Shown here in pieces: positions 35,291 to 43,725 of a DNA stretch of 64,000 nt; position 1 is the first letter of the stretch; each line of letters begins with the position of its first letter. The position numbers and the translations under genes are program-made. Origin of the DNA: Erwinia sp. HDF1-3R (GTDB lineage Bacteria; Pseudomonadota; Gammaproteobacteria; Enterobacterales; Enterobacteriaceae); the NCBI RefSeq assembly GCF_039621855.1, contig NZ_CP155071.1, positions 3,100,001-3,164,000 of the forward strand, in the 5' to 3' direction. The notes beneath the pieces were generated by a model that was not told the DNA's origin, did not search any database, and saw nothing but the letters and a program-made list of their open reading frames with translations.

Positions 35291-35599
35291 CTAATCCTTA
35301 TTCAGGGATAACTGCGTTTTCTGCCTGACGTGTCGAAGAAAATCGGTAGCCGTGGTTCCCCACAACTCCGGCTCAAACTCATCACCGAAGTGTTTCCTGA
35401 AGGCGATCTCCAGATCTGCGCTTTCTTCCGTTAGTAGATCGATGTCAGCAATCAGGCCATATTTTCCGGCAGTATGCGCATCGTGAAGAAACGCATCTAT
35501 TTTCGGCTCTATTTCATCGCTATCATCGATAAGGTCATAATCCTGACCGAAATAGAGGGTGATAAAACAGCCCAGCTCATTGAGATTTAATTTTTTCAT
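35291..35599 (-). CDS. Probable CDI-type immunity protein
   Basis: The 102-residue acidic protein (LNELGCFITLYFGQDYDLID, then DAHTAGKYGLIADIDLLT) resembles the CdiI_2-type immunity proteins that are paired with RNase A-like contact-dependent inhibition toxins. Supporting context: it begins 2 bp after the stop of a degenerate reading frame whose coded fragments look like such a toxin (35602-35907). The gene itself is intact, so it may still protect the cell against neighbours using a related toxin. Assignment rests on recollection of family patterns and on context. Confidence 0.65.
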   Translation of the reverse strand: MKKLNLNELGCFITLYFGQDYDLIDDSDEIEPKIDAFLHDAHTAGKYGLIADIDLLTEESADLEIAFRKHFGDEFEPELWGTTATDFLRHVRQKTQLSLNKD

Positions 35600-35601
35600 T
35601 G

Positions 35602-35907
35602 CTAAGCCTTCGGAAATGCGGTGAGAGCAAAATATGGCTTACCGTTCCACTGCTCAAAACGCAGAACACTGCGTAAGCTGCCAAACTGCTCGTGGCTGGC
35701 AGTGAGGGCGTCGCTCCAGTCTTGCAAACAGTTCTCCGGCCGTTTTGCCGATATGACGCTCCACAGTATGGCCACCGCTGGCTGCCCCTGACATTGATTC
35801 GTGCATGGCCAGACTTATCCTTCCGGAACGAACGGCAGCAACCCGGACAGCGCCCACAGCGGCGGCAAAGCCAAAGGGGATGGCTGCATCGACGGTGAAG
35901 TCCCACT
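35602..35907 (-). pseudogene. Degenerate CdiA C-terminal toxin fragment (RNase A-like)
   Basis: One frame encodes [16 protein letters not shown] followed by [20 protein letters not shown], then [13 protein letters not shown]. This is the typical start of a bacterial RNase A-like toxin domain with its GGHT..xH. After about 35715 the coding sense moves to another frame that reads [17 protein letters not shown] and ALTAFPKA before a TAG stop, which fits the end of the same domain. The middle of the domain (usually some 40 residues) is missing. The 5' side is fused to an IS3 fragment, so no functional toxin is made. The stop is 2 bp from the immunity start. Confidence 0.6.
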
Positions 35908-36198
35908 TCAGCAGATTCTCCGACACTGGCAGATCATGTGCGCAATAGCTGACAGGGCTGCGCTTCCGGGAGGCTTTCGCCAGCAGCCCCTGATGGCGCA
36001 GGCTGGCGGCAATGGTTTTGATGTTGTATTCAGGCAGGTTGTCAATGCGTTCTGCAAGCTTCAGGGCTTCGTTGCGAAATTCAGGCGTATATTGCTTACG
36101 TGGCATCTCACTGTTTGATAAGGACTTTGTCATGTGAGCTACCTCTGGTTGAGAGTTTACTCACTTAGTCGCATGTCCACTATTGGCGGGTAGGATCA
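35908..36198 (-). mobile_element. IS3-group insertion sequence fragment
   Basis: The left terminal repeat TGATCCTACCCGCCAATAG starts at 36198 and resembles the IS3 end. It is followed by the orfA start ([20 protein letters not shown]). This is joined directly to an internal part of orfB ([20 protein letters not shown] and [17 protein letters not shown]), so most of orfA and the first part of orfB are deleted. The right end is lost at the junction with the toxin fragment. The IS end coincides with the stop codon of the neighbouring SDR gene. Confidence 0.8.
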
Positions 36199-36935
36199 GT
36201 GATGTATCAATCCGCCATCTACGGCATACTGGCTGCCGGTAACATAGGATGCGTCATCTGACAGGAGGAAAAGTGCGACTGCAGCGGCCTCTTCTGATGT
36301 TCCTGCGCGACCAAGAGGAACCTGACTTACCACAAAATCTTCAAACTGCTGACGCGACTCCTCGGGCATAAAGTGTCTAAAGTTGGTTTCAATCGGACCT
36401 GGCACCAAAGTATTGGCGCGTATACCGCGTTCAGCCAGCGCAGATGCCCAGCTCTTGACCATAGCAATAACGGCGCCTTTCGTCGCTGCATACAGGCTCG
36501 TCATCGCCGCACCTTCATATACAGATGAGGATGAAGTAACCAGAACGGATGCGCCAGAATTAAGTGATTTGGATAAAGCTGCCAGTTGTAGCATTGGGCC
36601 GCGAACATTAGTATTCATCATACGATTAAAAGAATTTGCCGTTACAGCTTCCGGAGAGCTTACCTCTGCGAAGCCCGCATTAAGCCACAATCCATCAAGA
36701 GCACCCCAACCGCTAATAGCTTTCCGCAGCGTATTTATATCAGGTTCGCTTGCAGCGTCGCTTTTCAGAATAAGCGATGTCGCAGGAAGCAGGCTAAGTG
36801 CACGCTCCAGCCTTTCTTCATTAAGCCCCGTGATGGCTACATGACCACCTTCAGCGACAATACGCTGAGCGCCTGCCAGCCCATGCCACTTGTACCACCA
36901 GTGATCAATATACGTTTACCCTGAAACCTGCCCAT
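36196..36935 (-). pseudogene. Frameshifted short-chain dehydrogenase
   Basis: The ATG at 36935 opens MGRFQGKRILITGGTSGMG, then within the nucleotide-binding glycine motif (about 36879-36883) the frame shifts by one missing base. Restoring one base gives LAGAQRIVAEGGHVAITGLN and an uninterrupted SDR. That product would include DGLWLNAGFAEV, VTSSSSVYEG, the catalytic YAATKGA and YVTGSQYAVDGG. Total length is 740 bp, one short of 247 codons. Without correction only a truncated protein from an internal start could be made. A sequencing error cannot be excluded. Its stop codon is shared with the IS3 end. Confidence 0.82.
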
Positions 36936-37272
36936 TCTTACTCCTTCTATTTGGCTGTTGACTCAGCATTTACCTTACGCAAATAAAACACTATTCGTCA
37001 TCTGTTTCATTACGAAACGATGGCACTGTTCCTTGAATTTCCGCTCCTGGCACAGAGCGGATATCAGCATTAATATCCTGCATCCCTCCGGTTGCCAGGT
37101 TTAACCGGGTCTTCAGCTCTAATGCGCTAATCGGGCAAAGCTGGGAAACTCCGACGGACCGCGAAAAGATTCGTTCCGGGCCCTACAACTGGGGTTAGAT
37201 GACGAACGGCCAGGTTAATTCTTTCAGCCGGCTTTCGCTTGCGGGTTGTTATACCGTTATACCGCGGACGAC
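36936..37272. other. Intergenic region
   Basis: This 337-bp region between the SDR pseudogene start and the MBL-fold gene end contains only the hairpin repeat at 37040. I see no gene. Confidence 0.5.
37040..37061. repeat. Dispersed hairpin repeat, copy 3
   Basis: TCCGCTC-CTGGCACA-GAGCGGA: a perfect 7-bp stem around the conserved loop. Stem bases differ from copy 2 in a compensated way. Confidence 0.7.
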
Positions 37273-38124
37273 TTACTGCTGTTCTGAAGATGATGTCAGA
37301 AAATACCCTCTTTCAGGAGAACCGGAAACATATGCGAACCCGGGTTCACCGAAGTGCATGCCGGCAACAAGTAAATGTTGACGAGCGGCCTGTTCAAGAA
37401 TGGTTTTTCTTGTTTTCTCTGCCTGGGCAGGATCACAGTCAAACGAAATTGAAACTTCCGGCCGGGCTGACTGAATATGCGGATAATGGACAATGTCACC
37501 CCAGATCAGCAGGCTTTCGTCGCATGAATTCATCAGAAACCCGGTGTGTCCAGGCGTATGTCCCGGCAGACTTACAGCCTTGATCCCCTCACTGATTTCT
37601 GCTTCATCAGTAAAACGCAGAACAGGGCCATAAGCTTCCAGCGTGCGACGAACCAGTGACCCGGTCATCTGTAGGCGCTCACTCGTGAGTTTCAGCTTAT
37701 TTTCATCCTGCCAGAATGCTGCTTCATCACGACTCAGGAAAAGTTTCGCGTTTTTGTATGCAGGCTGACCATGCTCATTCAGCAGACCGCCGATGTGGTC
37801 TGGATGTCCGTGAGTCAGAAGAATAGTGTCTATATCGTCTGGCTTAACGCCCGCCGAGTAAAGGTTTTTTTTAAATTCGCCACCTGCATAATTCAGTCCT
37901 CCCATACCGGAATCCACCAGTATGACGCGTCCCTGTCCGCGTATTAGGTAGCAGTAAATATGAATATCATCGGGAGCGGTTATTCCTGACTTCTCCTGAA
38001 TTTTCCCTGCCTCGGTTAAATCAATGCCTGACAGTAAACCCAGGCTGGCTTTCATTCGCCCGTCGCTTATTGCGGTTACCGAGTAATGGCCAATTTTTTG
38101 CGAAAGAAAAGGTGACGTATCCAT
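37273..38124 (-). CDS. MBL-fold metallohydrolase
   Basis: The 283-residue protein has the metallo-beta-lactamase fold motifs: VILVDSGMGG, LLTHGHPDHIGGL (HxHxDH metal site), SLPGHTPGHTGFL (third His) and LLIWGDIVHYPH (bridging Asp). The family includes lactonases, glyoxalases and other hydrolases; this subgroup, with a long N-terminus, is often annotated without function. It is divergent from the LysR gene at 38250, which probably regulates it. Confidence 0.88.
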   Translation of the reverse strand: MDTSPFLSQKIGHYSVTAISDGRMKASLGLLSGIDLTEAGKIQEKSGITAPDDIHIYCYLIRGQGRVILVDSGMGGLNYAGGEFKKNLYSAGVKPDDIDTILLTHGHPDHIGGLLNEHGQPAYKNAKLFLSRDEAAFWQDENKLKLTSERLQMTGSLVRRTLEAYGPVLRFTDEAEISEGIKAVSLPGHTPGHTGFLMNSCDESLLIWGDIVHYPHIQSARPEVSISFDCDPAQAEKTRKTILEQAARQHLLVAGMHFGEPGFAYVSGSPERGYFLTSSSEQQ

Positions 38125-38249
38125 ACTATCCTCACTTAATGAATAAAATTATAATCTGCTGCTTCGTTCGGTCCGTGATGTTTAAACCAGTCAGTCACAG
38201 TCGCTGACACGTCAGTGTTACAGTCACGGCAAAAAGATATTGAAGTTAA

Positions 38250-39170
38250 ATGCCTGATGAGACTATGATAATTTTCGACTCAGTTGAGACCAAAATTGTT
38301 GTGGACATAAAATTACTGCGTTCTTTTGCCACCGTTGCCTTATTCGAACATATCGGACAGGCAGCAGAAAGGCTTCATATTTCTCAATCTCCACTCAGCA
38401 GACAGATCCAGCAGCTTGAAAGTGAGTTAGGTATTACGCTCTTTCATCGTGATAAAAAGCGGTTACGGCTGACAGAAGAGGGAAGAAAATTTCTTAATGA
38501 GGTAACGCCTTTTTTACAACATCACGATCGTCTGAAAGATTACGGCCGGCATCTTTCGCATGATTACGCAGGGCGACTGGATATAGGCTATGTAGAAGCG
38601 GCACTCCATTCCCGGCTTCTTCCTGAGGCAATTGCACGGCTTGGGATGGGGCATGAAGCGGATATCCGCCTACATGCTATGCGTTCAAAGCAACAGATTG
38701 AACATCTGAGGGAAAGAGCCATTGATCTGGCCCTGCTGCATACGCCACCTGAAGCTAATAGCATGTTCTGTCAGGAGAAAGTCCTTACGGAACATGTGAT
38801 ACTGGCAATGCCAAAAGAAAGAATGCTATCGGCTACCGGCCCTGATGATCTCAATGGCCAGCCGTGGATAGCAGATCAGGAAAACCTGAATCCTACGGCG
38901 CGGGCGCGACTGCTCGCCGCATGTCAGAAAGGCGGTTTTCGCCCCAATATTTGTCTGGAAGTCAGCGGGCCACTGGCTGCGCTGGCCTGTGTGGAGGCCG
39001 GGTTGGGTTTCACATTCATACAGAAAAGCCTTGCGCGGATTGTTCCGGATAATGTTGCTCTGGTATCACTCCCCTGGCTGCCGCTTGAAATCACCCTTTT
39101 TGCCGTGTGGCGGAAAGAGGAAACAAGACCGTTGACAAAACGTTTTCTGGCAACTCTGGGCCTGCACTGA
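38250..39170 (+). CDS. LysR-family transcriptional regulator
   Basis: The 306-residue protein has the LysR winged helix at about residues 20-78 (LLRSFATVALFEHIGQAAER, LHISQSPLSRQIQQLE) and an effector domain from about 105. The first ~16 residues precede the usual LysR start, so the true start could be an in-frame codon slightly downstream. It is divergent from the MBL-fold gene (125 bp between). Effector unknown. Confidence 0.9.
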   Translation: MPDETMIIFDSVETKIVVDIKLLRSFATVALFEHIGQAAERLHISQSPLSRQIQQLESELGITLFHRDKKRLRLTEEGRKFLNEVTPFLQHHDRLKDYGRHLSHDYAGRLDIGYVEAALHSRLLPEAIARLGMGHEADIRLHAMRSKQQIEHLRERAIDLALLHTPPEANSMFCQEKVLTEHVILAMPKERMLSATGPDDLNGQPWIADQENLNPTARARLLAACQKGGFRPNICLEVSGPLAALACVEAGLGFTFIQKSLARIVPDNVALVSLPWLPLEITLFAVWRKEETRPLTKRFLATLGLH

Positions 39171-39843
39171 TGCAAGAATGTGATGTCCGGACTCATAAAG
39201 GCAAAGAAATGACAATTTTTGTTCCTGGATATGTAATCAAACGACCTTTGCCAATTAATTACAATAAAAATCTGAACGGGAAGTTTGCTGTTATATCTGA
39301 CATTCAAGTGCATGTATTCACCGTTTTGCTCCTTACTCTACCTGCGCGCTTTTTCTCTCTGAGGCTTCTTCCTACTTCCATTTTATTTGGTCAACGATTT
39401 TCCATTGCTGGTATTACAGATGCATTCTGCATAGTTATGTTCGCTCCTGGCACAGCGCTGCCTCTCCGATTAGGTTTAGCCTTGTATCGTAGTTGTGTCA
39501 GGAAAGTCTGAGCTAATATACTGACCTTATCCAACTCCGCTCAGATTTAACCTTCTGATTTTTTTTGCAGTTTTCTGAGATGCTCCAGGAAATTCGGTTC
39601 GACTTTACGCAGGCACCTGACGGGCTTTTAGCAAAACCATAACCGTTTGTATGTCTACTGAAACCGAAGCTACCTGCCGGACTGTCTCCAGAACCCCTGG
39701 AACCGCCCTTACCCACAGCCAGCACAATGCAAAAGGAGCAGGCGGGTGGGCGCCCCTCACTAAAGAGTCAAAAAGGGGAATGGCAAACGGACAAAGGGCG
39801 ATCGACGACCGCCCTGATGTGTAATCAGCAAATGGCTGAAAAG
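39171..39843. other. Intergenic region
   Basis: About 670 bp between a LysR gene and yeeX. It contains the hairpin repeat at 39442. Open frames crossing it lack family resemblance. This looks like the boundary between the accessory region and the conserved yeeX-his backbone. Confidence 0.5.
39442..39457. repeat. Dispersed hairpin repeat, copy 4 (degenerate)
   Basis: TTCGCTCCTGGCACAGCG keeps the CTCCTGGCACA core, but the stem is reduced to CGCT/AGCG. It lies about 270 bp downstream of the LysR gene. Confidence 0.55.
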
Positions 39844-40164
39844 TTACTGCGCCTTAGGTTCACCTGCGGCCTTAAGCCTTTTCGACAGGTCACGGCGCTC
39901 CTTCGACAAATCGGCGTTCTTAATGATGTAATCATCAACGCGATCTTCATAGTCGCTGCGCATGCTGCTAATAATCTCCTGAATAGCTTCAATGCTCATG
40001 CCCGGTTTGATATATTCGCTCAGGTTGTCGAGCAGCAGGACACGCTTCTGGTTATCACGAATTTTCTTTTCGTTGTCGTGTATCTCGCGCTGCAGCTTAT
40101 TCTTGCGACGGAACATCCGTACGAACTCCAGCACGTCCTGAAATGATTGCTTTGCATTTTCCAT
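39844..40164 (-). CDS. yeeX: DUF496 protein YeeX
   Basis: The 106-residue coiled-coil protein is close to E. coli YeeX as remembered. Conserved runs are [38 protein letters not shown] and [19 protein letters not shown]. The start at 40164 follows AAGGTG and gives the family-typical N-terminus. It may be nucleoid-associated; the function is unclear. It lies next to yeeA, as in E. coli. Confidence 0.92.
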   Translation of the reverse strand: MENAKQSFQDVLEFVRMFRRKNKLQREIHDNEKKIRDNQKRVLLLDNLSEYIKPGMSIEAIQEIISSMRSDYEDRVDDYIIKNADLSKERRDLSKRLKAAGEPKAQ

Positions 40165-40324
40165 GAAGACACCTTTCATTTAGGCCTGTTCGCACAGGCG
40201 TCATTATCGTAGCCCTCAGCTTAACGGCTCACCGCCGCCGAAGGCAATTTTCAAACTGTAGAGTCAGACTGGCACTTATCTTACCGCGAAGCGCTAATTC
40301 CCGCAGTAAGTTGTTGCATATCGC

Positions 40325-41407
40325 TTATTTACGCAGCGCCAGGCGTAGCAGATCCGACAGCCTTTCCAGCTGTCCGGCCAGCTCAAGACTCAGCCAGACG
40401 TAACCGTGGATCGGCGTTTCTACTCCCTCACTGCTGTTAGATGCCTTGATCAGCTGACGCAGCTCGCGGCCAATCTCCGCCAGTTCGGCATTGTTGGCGG
40501 CAATTTTATCTGTGCTGCCCGCAACAATCGCCGTCGACAGTGCGCGCAGCGTATTTTCGGTCATCTGCTGGGTGCGACGCAGCGTCGGCGCATTAAGCAT
40601 GATCAAATGACTCTCGCGTGAGGCCCACCATGCGTTCAGCTGCAGCTCCAGCGTGCAGACCATATTGCGATTCAGCGTCTGTATGCCTTCGAAAACCGAG
40701 CGCGGCGTACGGGTTTCCTTACTGGCCGGCTCAATCAGCGCACGCATTTTTACCACGCCGGTTAGTAGCCGCTGGAGAGGACGCGTCAGCCGCGGCTTCT
40801 CCACCAGATTGGGGGAGACACCGGCGTGGTAAATTTTCGCCGTCTCAAGCCAGACGTCCGACATCCTGATTCGCCAGTGGGTATAGGCCTTTTGTGGATA
40901 GATGCTGGTGAACAGCAGCGCAAGGATCGACCCCAGAATCACATCGCCGCCCCGCCACAGGGCCGTGGTCATATCGCCCGGCGGCGCACCGCAGATCACC
41001 GCCAGGGTAATGCCAATAAGCAGCGCCATGTAAGGATGTTTCCCCAGGGTGAGAAAGCCGCACAGAAACATCACCACCGTGCACCAGCCCAGCATGACCG
41101 GCAGCGAAATCAGCTCAAGCTTCAGCGCTATCAGCCCGGACACCGAACCAAAAATCGTTCCGCCTATACGTTGCACCGCCCGGGGAAAGACATTTCCCCA
41201 TGAGGAGATCGGCCCCATCACCACCACCAGGGTGATCAGCGGCCAGCTCCCCTCGGGGATATGCGTCAGGCGCACTAACAGAAATGTCAGCACAAAGGCC
41301 AGCGCCACACGGATGCCGTGAACGGTTCGATAGTTGCGGTAAAGGGTGAATTCAAAGGCCGATAGCGGCTTGTCGGGACGCACTCTGTTCTCCTGGTGGC
41401 AGGTCAT
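40325..41407 (-). CDS. yeeA: FUSC-family inner-membrane protein YeeA
   Basis: The 360-residue protein has an N-terminal membrane domain of about six segments (HGIRVALAFVLTFLLVRL through the segment before SIYPQKAYTHWR) and a cytoplasmic helical half. It matches the FUSC/aromatic-acid-exporter family and E. coli YeeA in length, and it sits beside yeeX. AaeB, in the same family, exports hydroxybenzoate; the YeeA substrate is not known. The phenolic acid decarboxylase locus follows directly upstream, which makes an aromatic acid connection worth considering. Confidence 0.88.
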   Translation of the reverse strand: MTCHQENRVRPDKPLSAFEFTLYRNYRTVHGIRVALAFVLTFLLVRLTHIPEGSWPLITLVVVMGPISSWGNVFPRAVQRIGGTIFGSVSGLIALKLELISLPVMLGWCTVVMFLCGFLTLGKHPYMALLIGITLAVICGAPPGDMTTALWRGGDVILGSILALLFTSIYPQKAYTHWRIRMSDVWLETAKIYHAGVSPNLVEKPRLTRPLQRLLTGVVKMRALIEPASKETRTPRSVFEGIQTLNRNMVCTLELQLNAWWASRESHLIMLNAPTLRRTQQMTENTLRALSTAIVAGSTDKIAANNAELAEIGRELRQLIKASNSSEGVETPIHGYVWLSLELAGQLERLSDLLRLALRK

Positions 41408-41523
41408 CGACGTGGATGATACCCGATCGAAAACTCTACGTACCAGACTCCCGTCTTATTTTCTTTCGCAACCGGCTGGCGACATCGGCTAAAAAGCGTA
41501 CTCGGTCCCGCTCCGCCGGGGTT

Positions 41524-42390
41524 TCAGGCACTCTTCCTCAGCAGCTCAAGCAGGGTCTGCATCTGGGAATCAATGTTGATAATGTCCTTTTTTACGATCA
41601 GATGGAGTGGCGTCGCTCGGCGAATACCGCTCTGCAACGGCAAAATTTTCATCCTACCCGCATTCAGATGCTGCATGATGCGCTCCTCCGGTAGCCAGCC
41701 ATAGCCAACCTGATGCATAACGGCCTCAATGGCTGCCTCGATGGTGGAAAAGGTCCAGGATTCGCTACTGCTGCTTTCATCCTGCACCGGCGGCTGCTCT
41801 CTTTCCGCAATGCGTATCAGAGGGTATTGCCTCAGGGTTTCCTCAGTAAGCCTCTCCGCCTGATGATGCAGCGGGTGATCGCGATGCGCCACGGCAACGA
41901 AATCGATGTTCATCAGCCATTCACCGCGCCCGGTCATATCCTGGCGGCGCGTCATGACCATCACATCCGCTTCGGCACCGCTGCCGGTCCAGGTTTCCAG
42001 TACTTCCGTAAGGTTGATCTGCGTATGTGGATGCAGGTGCTGGAACTGCCGCAGCGCGGAAAACAGCCTGCTGCGCGGGAAAATACTGTCCACCACCAGC
42101 TCCAGTCGGGTGCGGATGCCGTCGCGCAATGAGGCGGCGTGAGATTCTACATAATCAAAGGCTTTAAGCAGCGGCCGCACCTGGGCCAGCAACAGCGCGC
42201 CAGCAGGCGTAAGCACCGTTCTGCGCCCCTGCGGCTCCAGCAGCGTCACGCCTAATCGTTCCTGTAGCAAGGCCAGGTTGTAGCTAACGGAAGACTGACT
42301 TCTGTTGGTCACCTCGGCAGCCCGGGCAAAACTACCCTGTCTCACCACTTCGTTGAGCAGGCTCCACTGTTCGAGCGTCGACTTATGCAT
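41524..42390 (-). CDS. LysR-family regulator, divergent from padC
   Basis: The 288-residue protein has the LysR winged helix (WSLLNEVVRQGSFARAAEVT, NRSQSSVSYNLALLQERLG) and an effector domain from about residue 92. It is divergent from the phenolic acid decarboxylase gene with 98 bp between, so it is the probable phenolic-acid-responsive activator. In Gram-positive bacteria padC is controlled by PadR instead; a LysR arrangement is reported for some enterobacteria and Pseudomonas-like species. Confidence 0.9.
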   Translation of the reverse strand: MHKSTLEQWSLLNEVVRQGSFARAAEVTNRSQSSVSYNLALLQERLGVTLLEPQGRRTVLTPAGALLLAQVRPLLKAFDYVESHAASLRDGIRTRLELVVDSIFPRSRLFSALRQFQHLHPHTQINLTEVLETWTGSGAEADVMVMTRRQDMTGRGEWLMNIDFVAVAHRDHPLHHQAERLTEETLRQYPLIRIAEREQPPVQDESSSSESWTFSTIEAAIEAVMHQVGYGWLPEERIMQHLNAGRMKILPLQSGIRRATPLHLIVKKDIINIDSQMQTLLELLRKSA

Positions 42391-42488
42391 TATTCATCTA
42401 AATTATGAATGAGTATCATCCAAAATTAGCATTATTCATTAATAAAATGAAGAGATAGACTGATTCTACGCCAACAGGAGGAGTAATG

Positions 42489-42998
42489 ATGAGCACATTC
42501 GATAAACATAATCTTGACGGTATTGTCGGTAAACACCTGGTTTATACCTACGATAACGGCTGGAACTATGAGCTGTACGTTAAAAATAAAGAGACTATTG
42601 ATTACCGCATCCACAGCGGCCTGGTGGGAAATCGCTGGGTGAAAGACCAGCATGTGTATGTGGTGCGCGTCGGAACCCAGATCTACAAAGTTTCCTGGAC
42701 AGAACCTACCGGTACTGACGTCAGCCTGATCGTCAATCTGAGCGATAAGCTGTTCCACGGCACCATCTTTTTCCCGCGCTGGGTCATGAATAATCCTGAA
42801 AAAACCGTCTGTTTCCAGAATGATCATCTGGCAGAGATGCAGCGTTATCGGGATACCGGCCCGGCCTATCCTACCGAGGTGATTGACGAGTTTGCCACCA
42901 TTACCTTTGTTCGCGACTGCGGCGTGGATAACGACAGCGTCATTGCCTGCGCGGCGAGCGAATTACCCGCTGATTTCCCTGAGAACCTGGAAAACTAA
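42489..42998 (+). CDS. padC: Phenolic acid decarboxylase
   Basis: The 169-residue enzyme matches the PadC family almost throughout: FDKHNLDGIVGKHLVYTYDN, TIDYRIHSGLVGNRWVKDQ, SWTEPTGTDVSLIVNL, LFHGTIFFPRWV and YPTEVIDEFATITFVRD. It decarboxylates p-coumaric, caffeic and ferulic acids to vinylphenols without cofactors, using the Tyr/Arg/Glu pocket present in these motifs. Two adjacent ATGs exist (42486 and 42489); the second is better spaced from AGGAGGAG. Plant hydroxycinnamates are the likely natural substrates. Confidence 0.95.
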   Translation: MSTFDKHNLDGIVGKHLVYTYDNGWNYELYVKNKETIDYRIHSGLVGNRWVKDQHVYVVRVGTQIYKVSWTEPTGTDVSLIVNLSDKLFHGTIFFPRWVMNNPEKTVCFQNDHLAEMQRYRDTGPAYPTEVIDEFATITFVRDCGVDNDSVIACAASELPADFPENLEN

Positions 42999-43102
42999 AG
43001 GGCATTCGAAGTGAATAACTGACGGAAACACCAGGGCGTCGCCCCTGTATTTCGCAGTTATCCTTCTGACTGATCCAATCACTGCGTCCGCCGGGAGTCA
43101 TC

Positions 43103-43573
43103 ATGCATCCGTCCCTTGAGTTATTTATTACGCTGACTATCCGCGTGGATCGCCCCATCGTTATTTTCAACGATCCGGGTAAGCTAAAAAGACAGATTAT
43201 TCCCATATCAGGCGGTGAGATGATGGGAAGGCTGAGGGGAAGGATCCTGCCCGGCGGCATGGACAGCCAGGTAATTGACCGTGAAGGGGTTTGCCGCCTC
43301 TCTGCCCGCTATGGTGTGGAAACGGAGGACGGCAAACGCTTTTTTATCGAAAACAACGGTATACGCCGGGTGCCTGCAAGGTATCTGCCGCAGCTGTTTG
43401 CTGATGATATGGCTTTTTTCTCAACTATCCCGCCCGATGAGATCTATTTTTTCACCACCCCGACCTTTGAGGTCGCTGATGACGCGCTCTCATTTTTGCA
43501 GAAAGAGATATTCATTGGCCGGGGGGCGCGTGGTGACGACGGGCTGGTAATGGCGTTTTATCAGCTTCGCTAA
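43103..43573 (+). CDS. DUF3237 family protein
   Basis: The 156-residue protein matches DUF3237: LEPLFTITL-like start (LELFITLTIRV), RQIIPISGGEMMGRLRGRIL, PGGMDSQVIDREGVCRLSAR, and FFIENNGIRR. Members are beta-barrel proteins of unknown function, often near aromatic or lipid catabolism genes. It is 104 bp downstream of padC on the same strand and may be co-expressed. Confidence 0.82.
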   Translation: MHPSLELFITLTIRVDRPIVIFNDPGKLKRQIIPISGGEMMGRLRGRILPGGMDSQVIDREGVCRLSARYGVETEDGKRFFIENNGIRRVPARYLPQLFADDMAFFSTIPPDEIYFFTTPTFEVADDALSFLQKEIFIGRGARGDDGLVMAFYQLR

Positions 43574-43581
43574 AACTACGC

Positions 43582-43684
43582 GGCTAACGGCAGCCCGGCC
43601 AGCTTCGCTAAGCTATGCAGCTAATAGCTGACCTGTCCGCTCCGCTTGAAACAGGTGGCTAAAAGCAGCCCGGCCAGCTTCGCT
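43582..43684. repeat. 28-bp direct repeat, 75-bp period
   Basis: GGCTAA(cg/aa)GCAGCCCGGCCA followed by GCTTCGCT occurs at 43582-43609 and 43657-43684 with two differences. The region is intergenic, between DUF3237 and dacD. It seems to be a local duplication of an AGCTTCGCT-rich word. Confidence 0.75.
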
Positions 43685-43725
43685 CATCGGCGCAGCTGAG
43701 GGGCTACCCTGGACCGAGGCTGAGG

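Noticed and set aside
39107..39511. 134-codon plus-strand frame at the end of the LysR gene
   Set aside because: It overlaps the LysR gene, crosses a hairpin repeat and has no recognisable domain.
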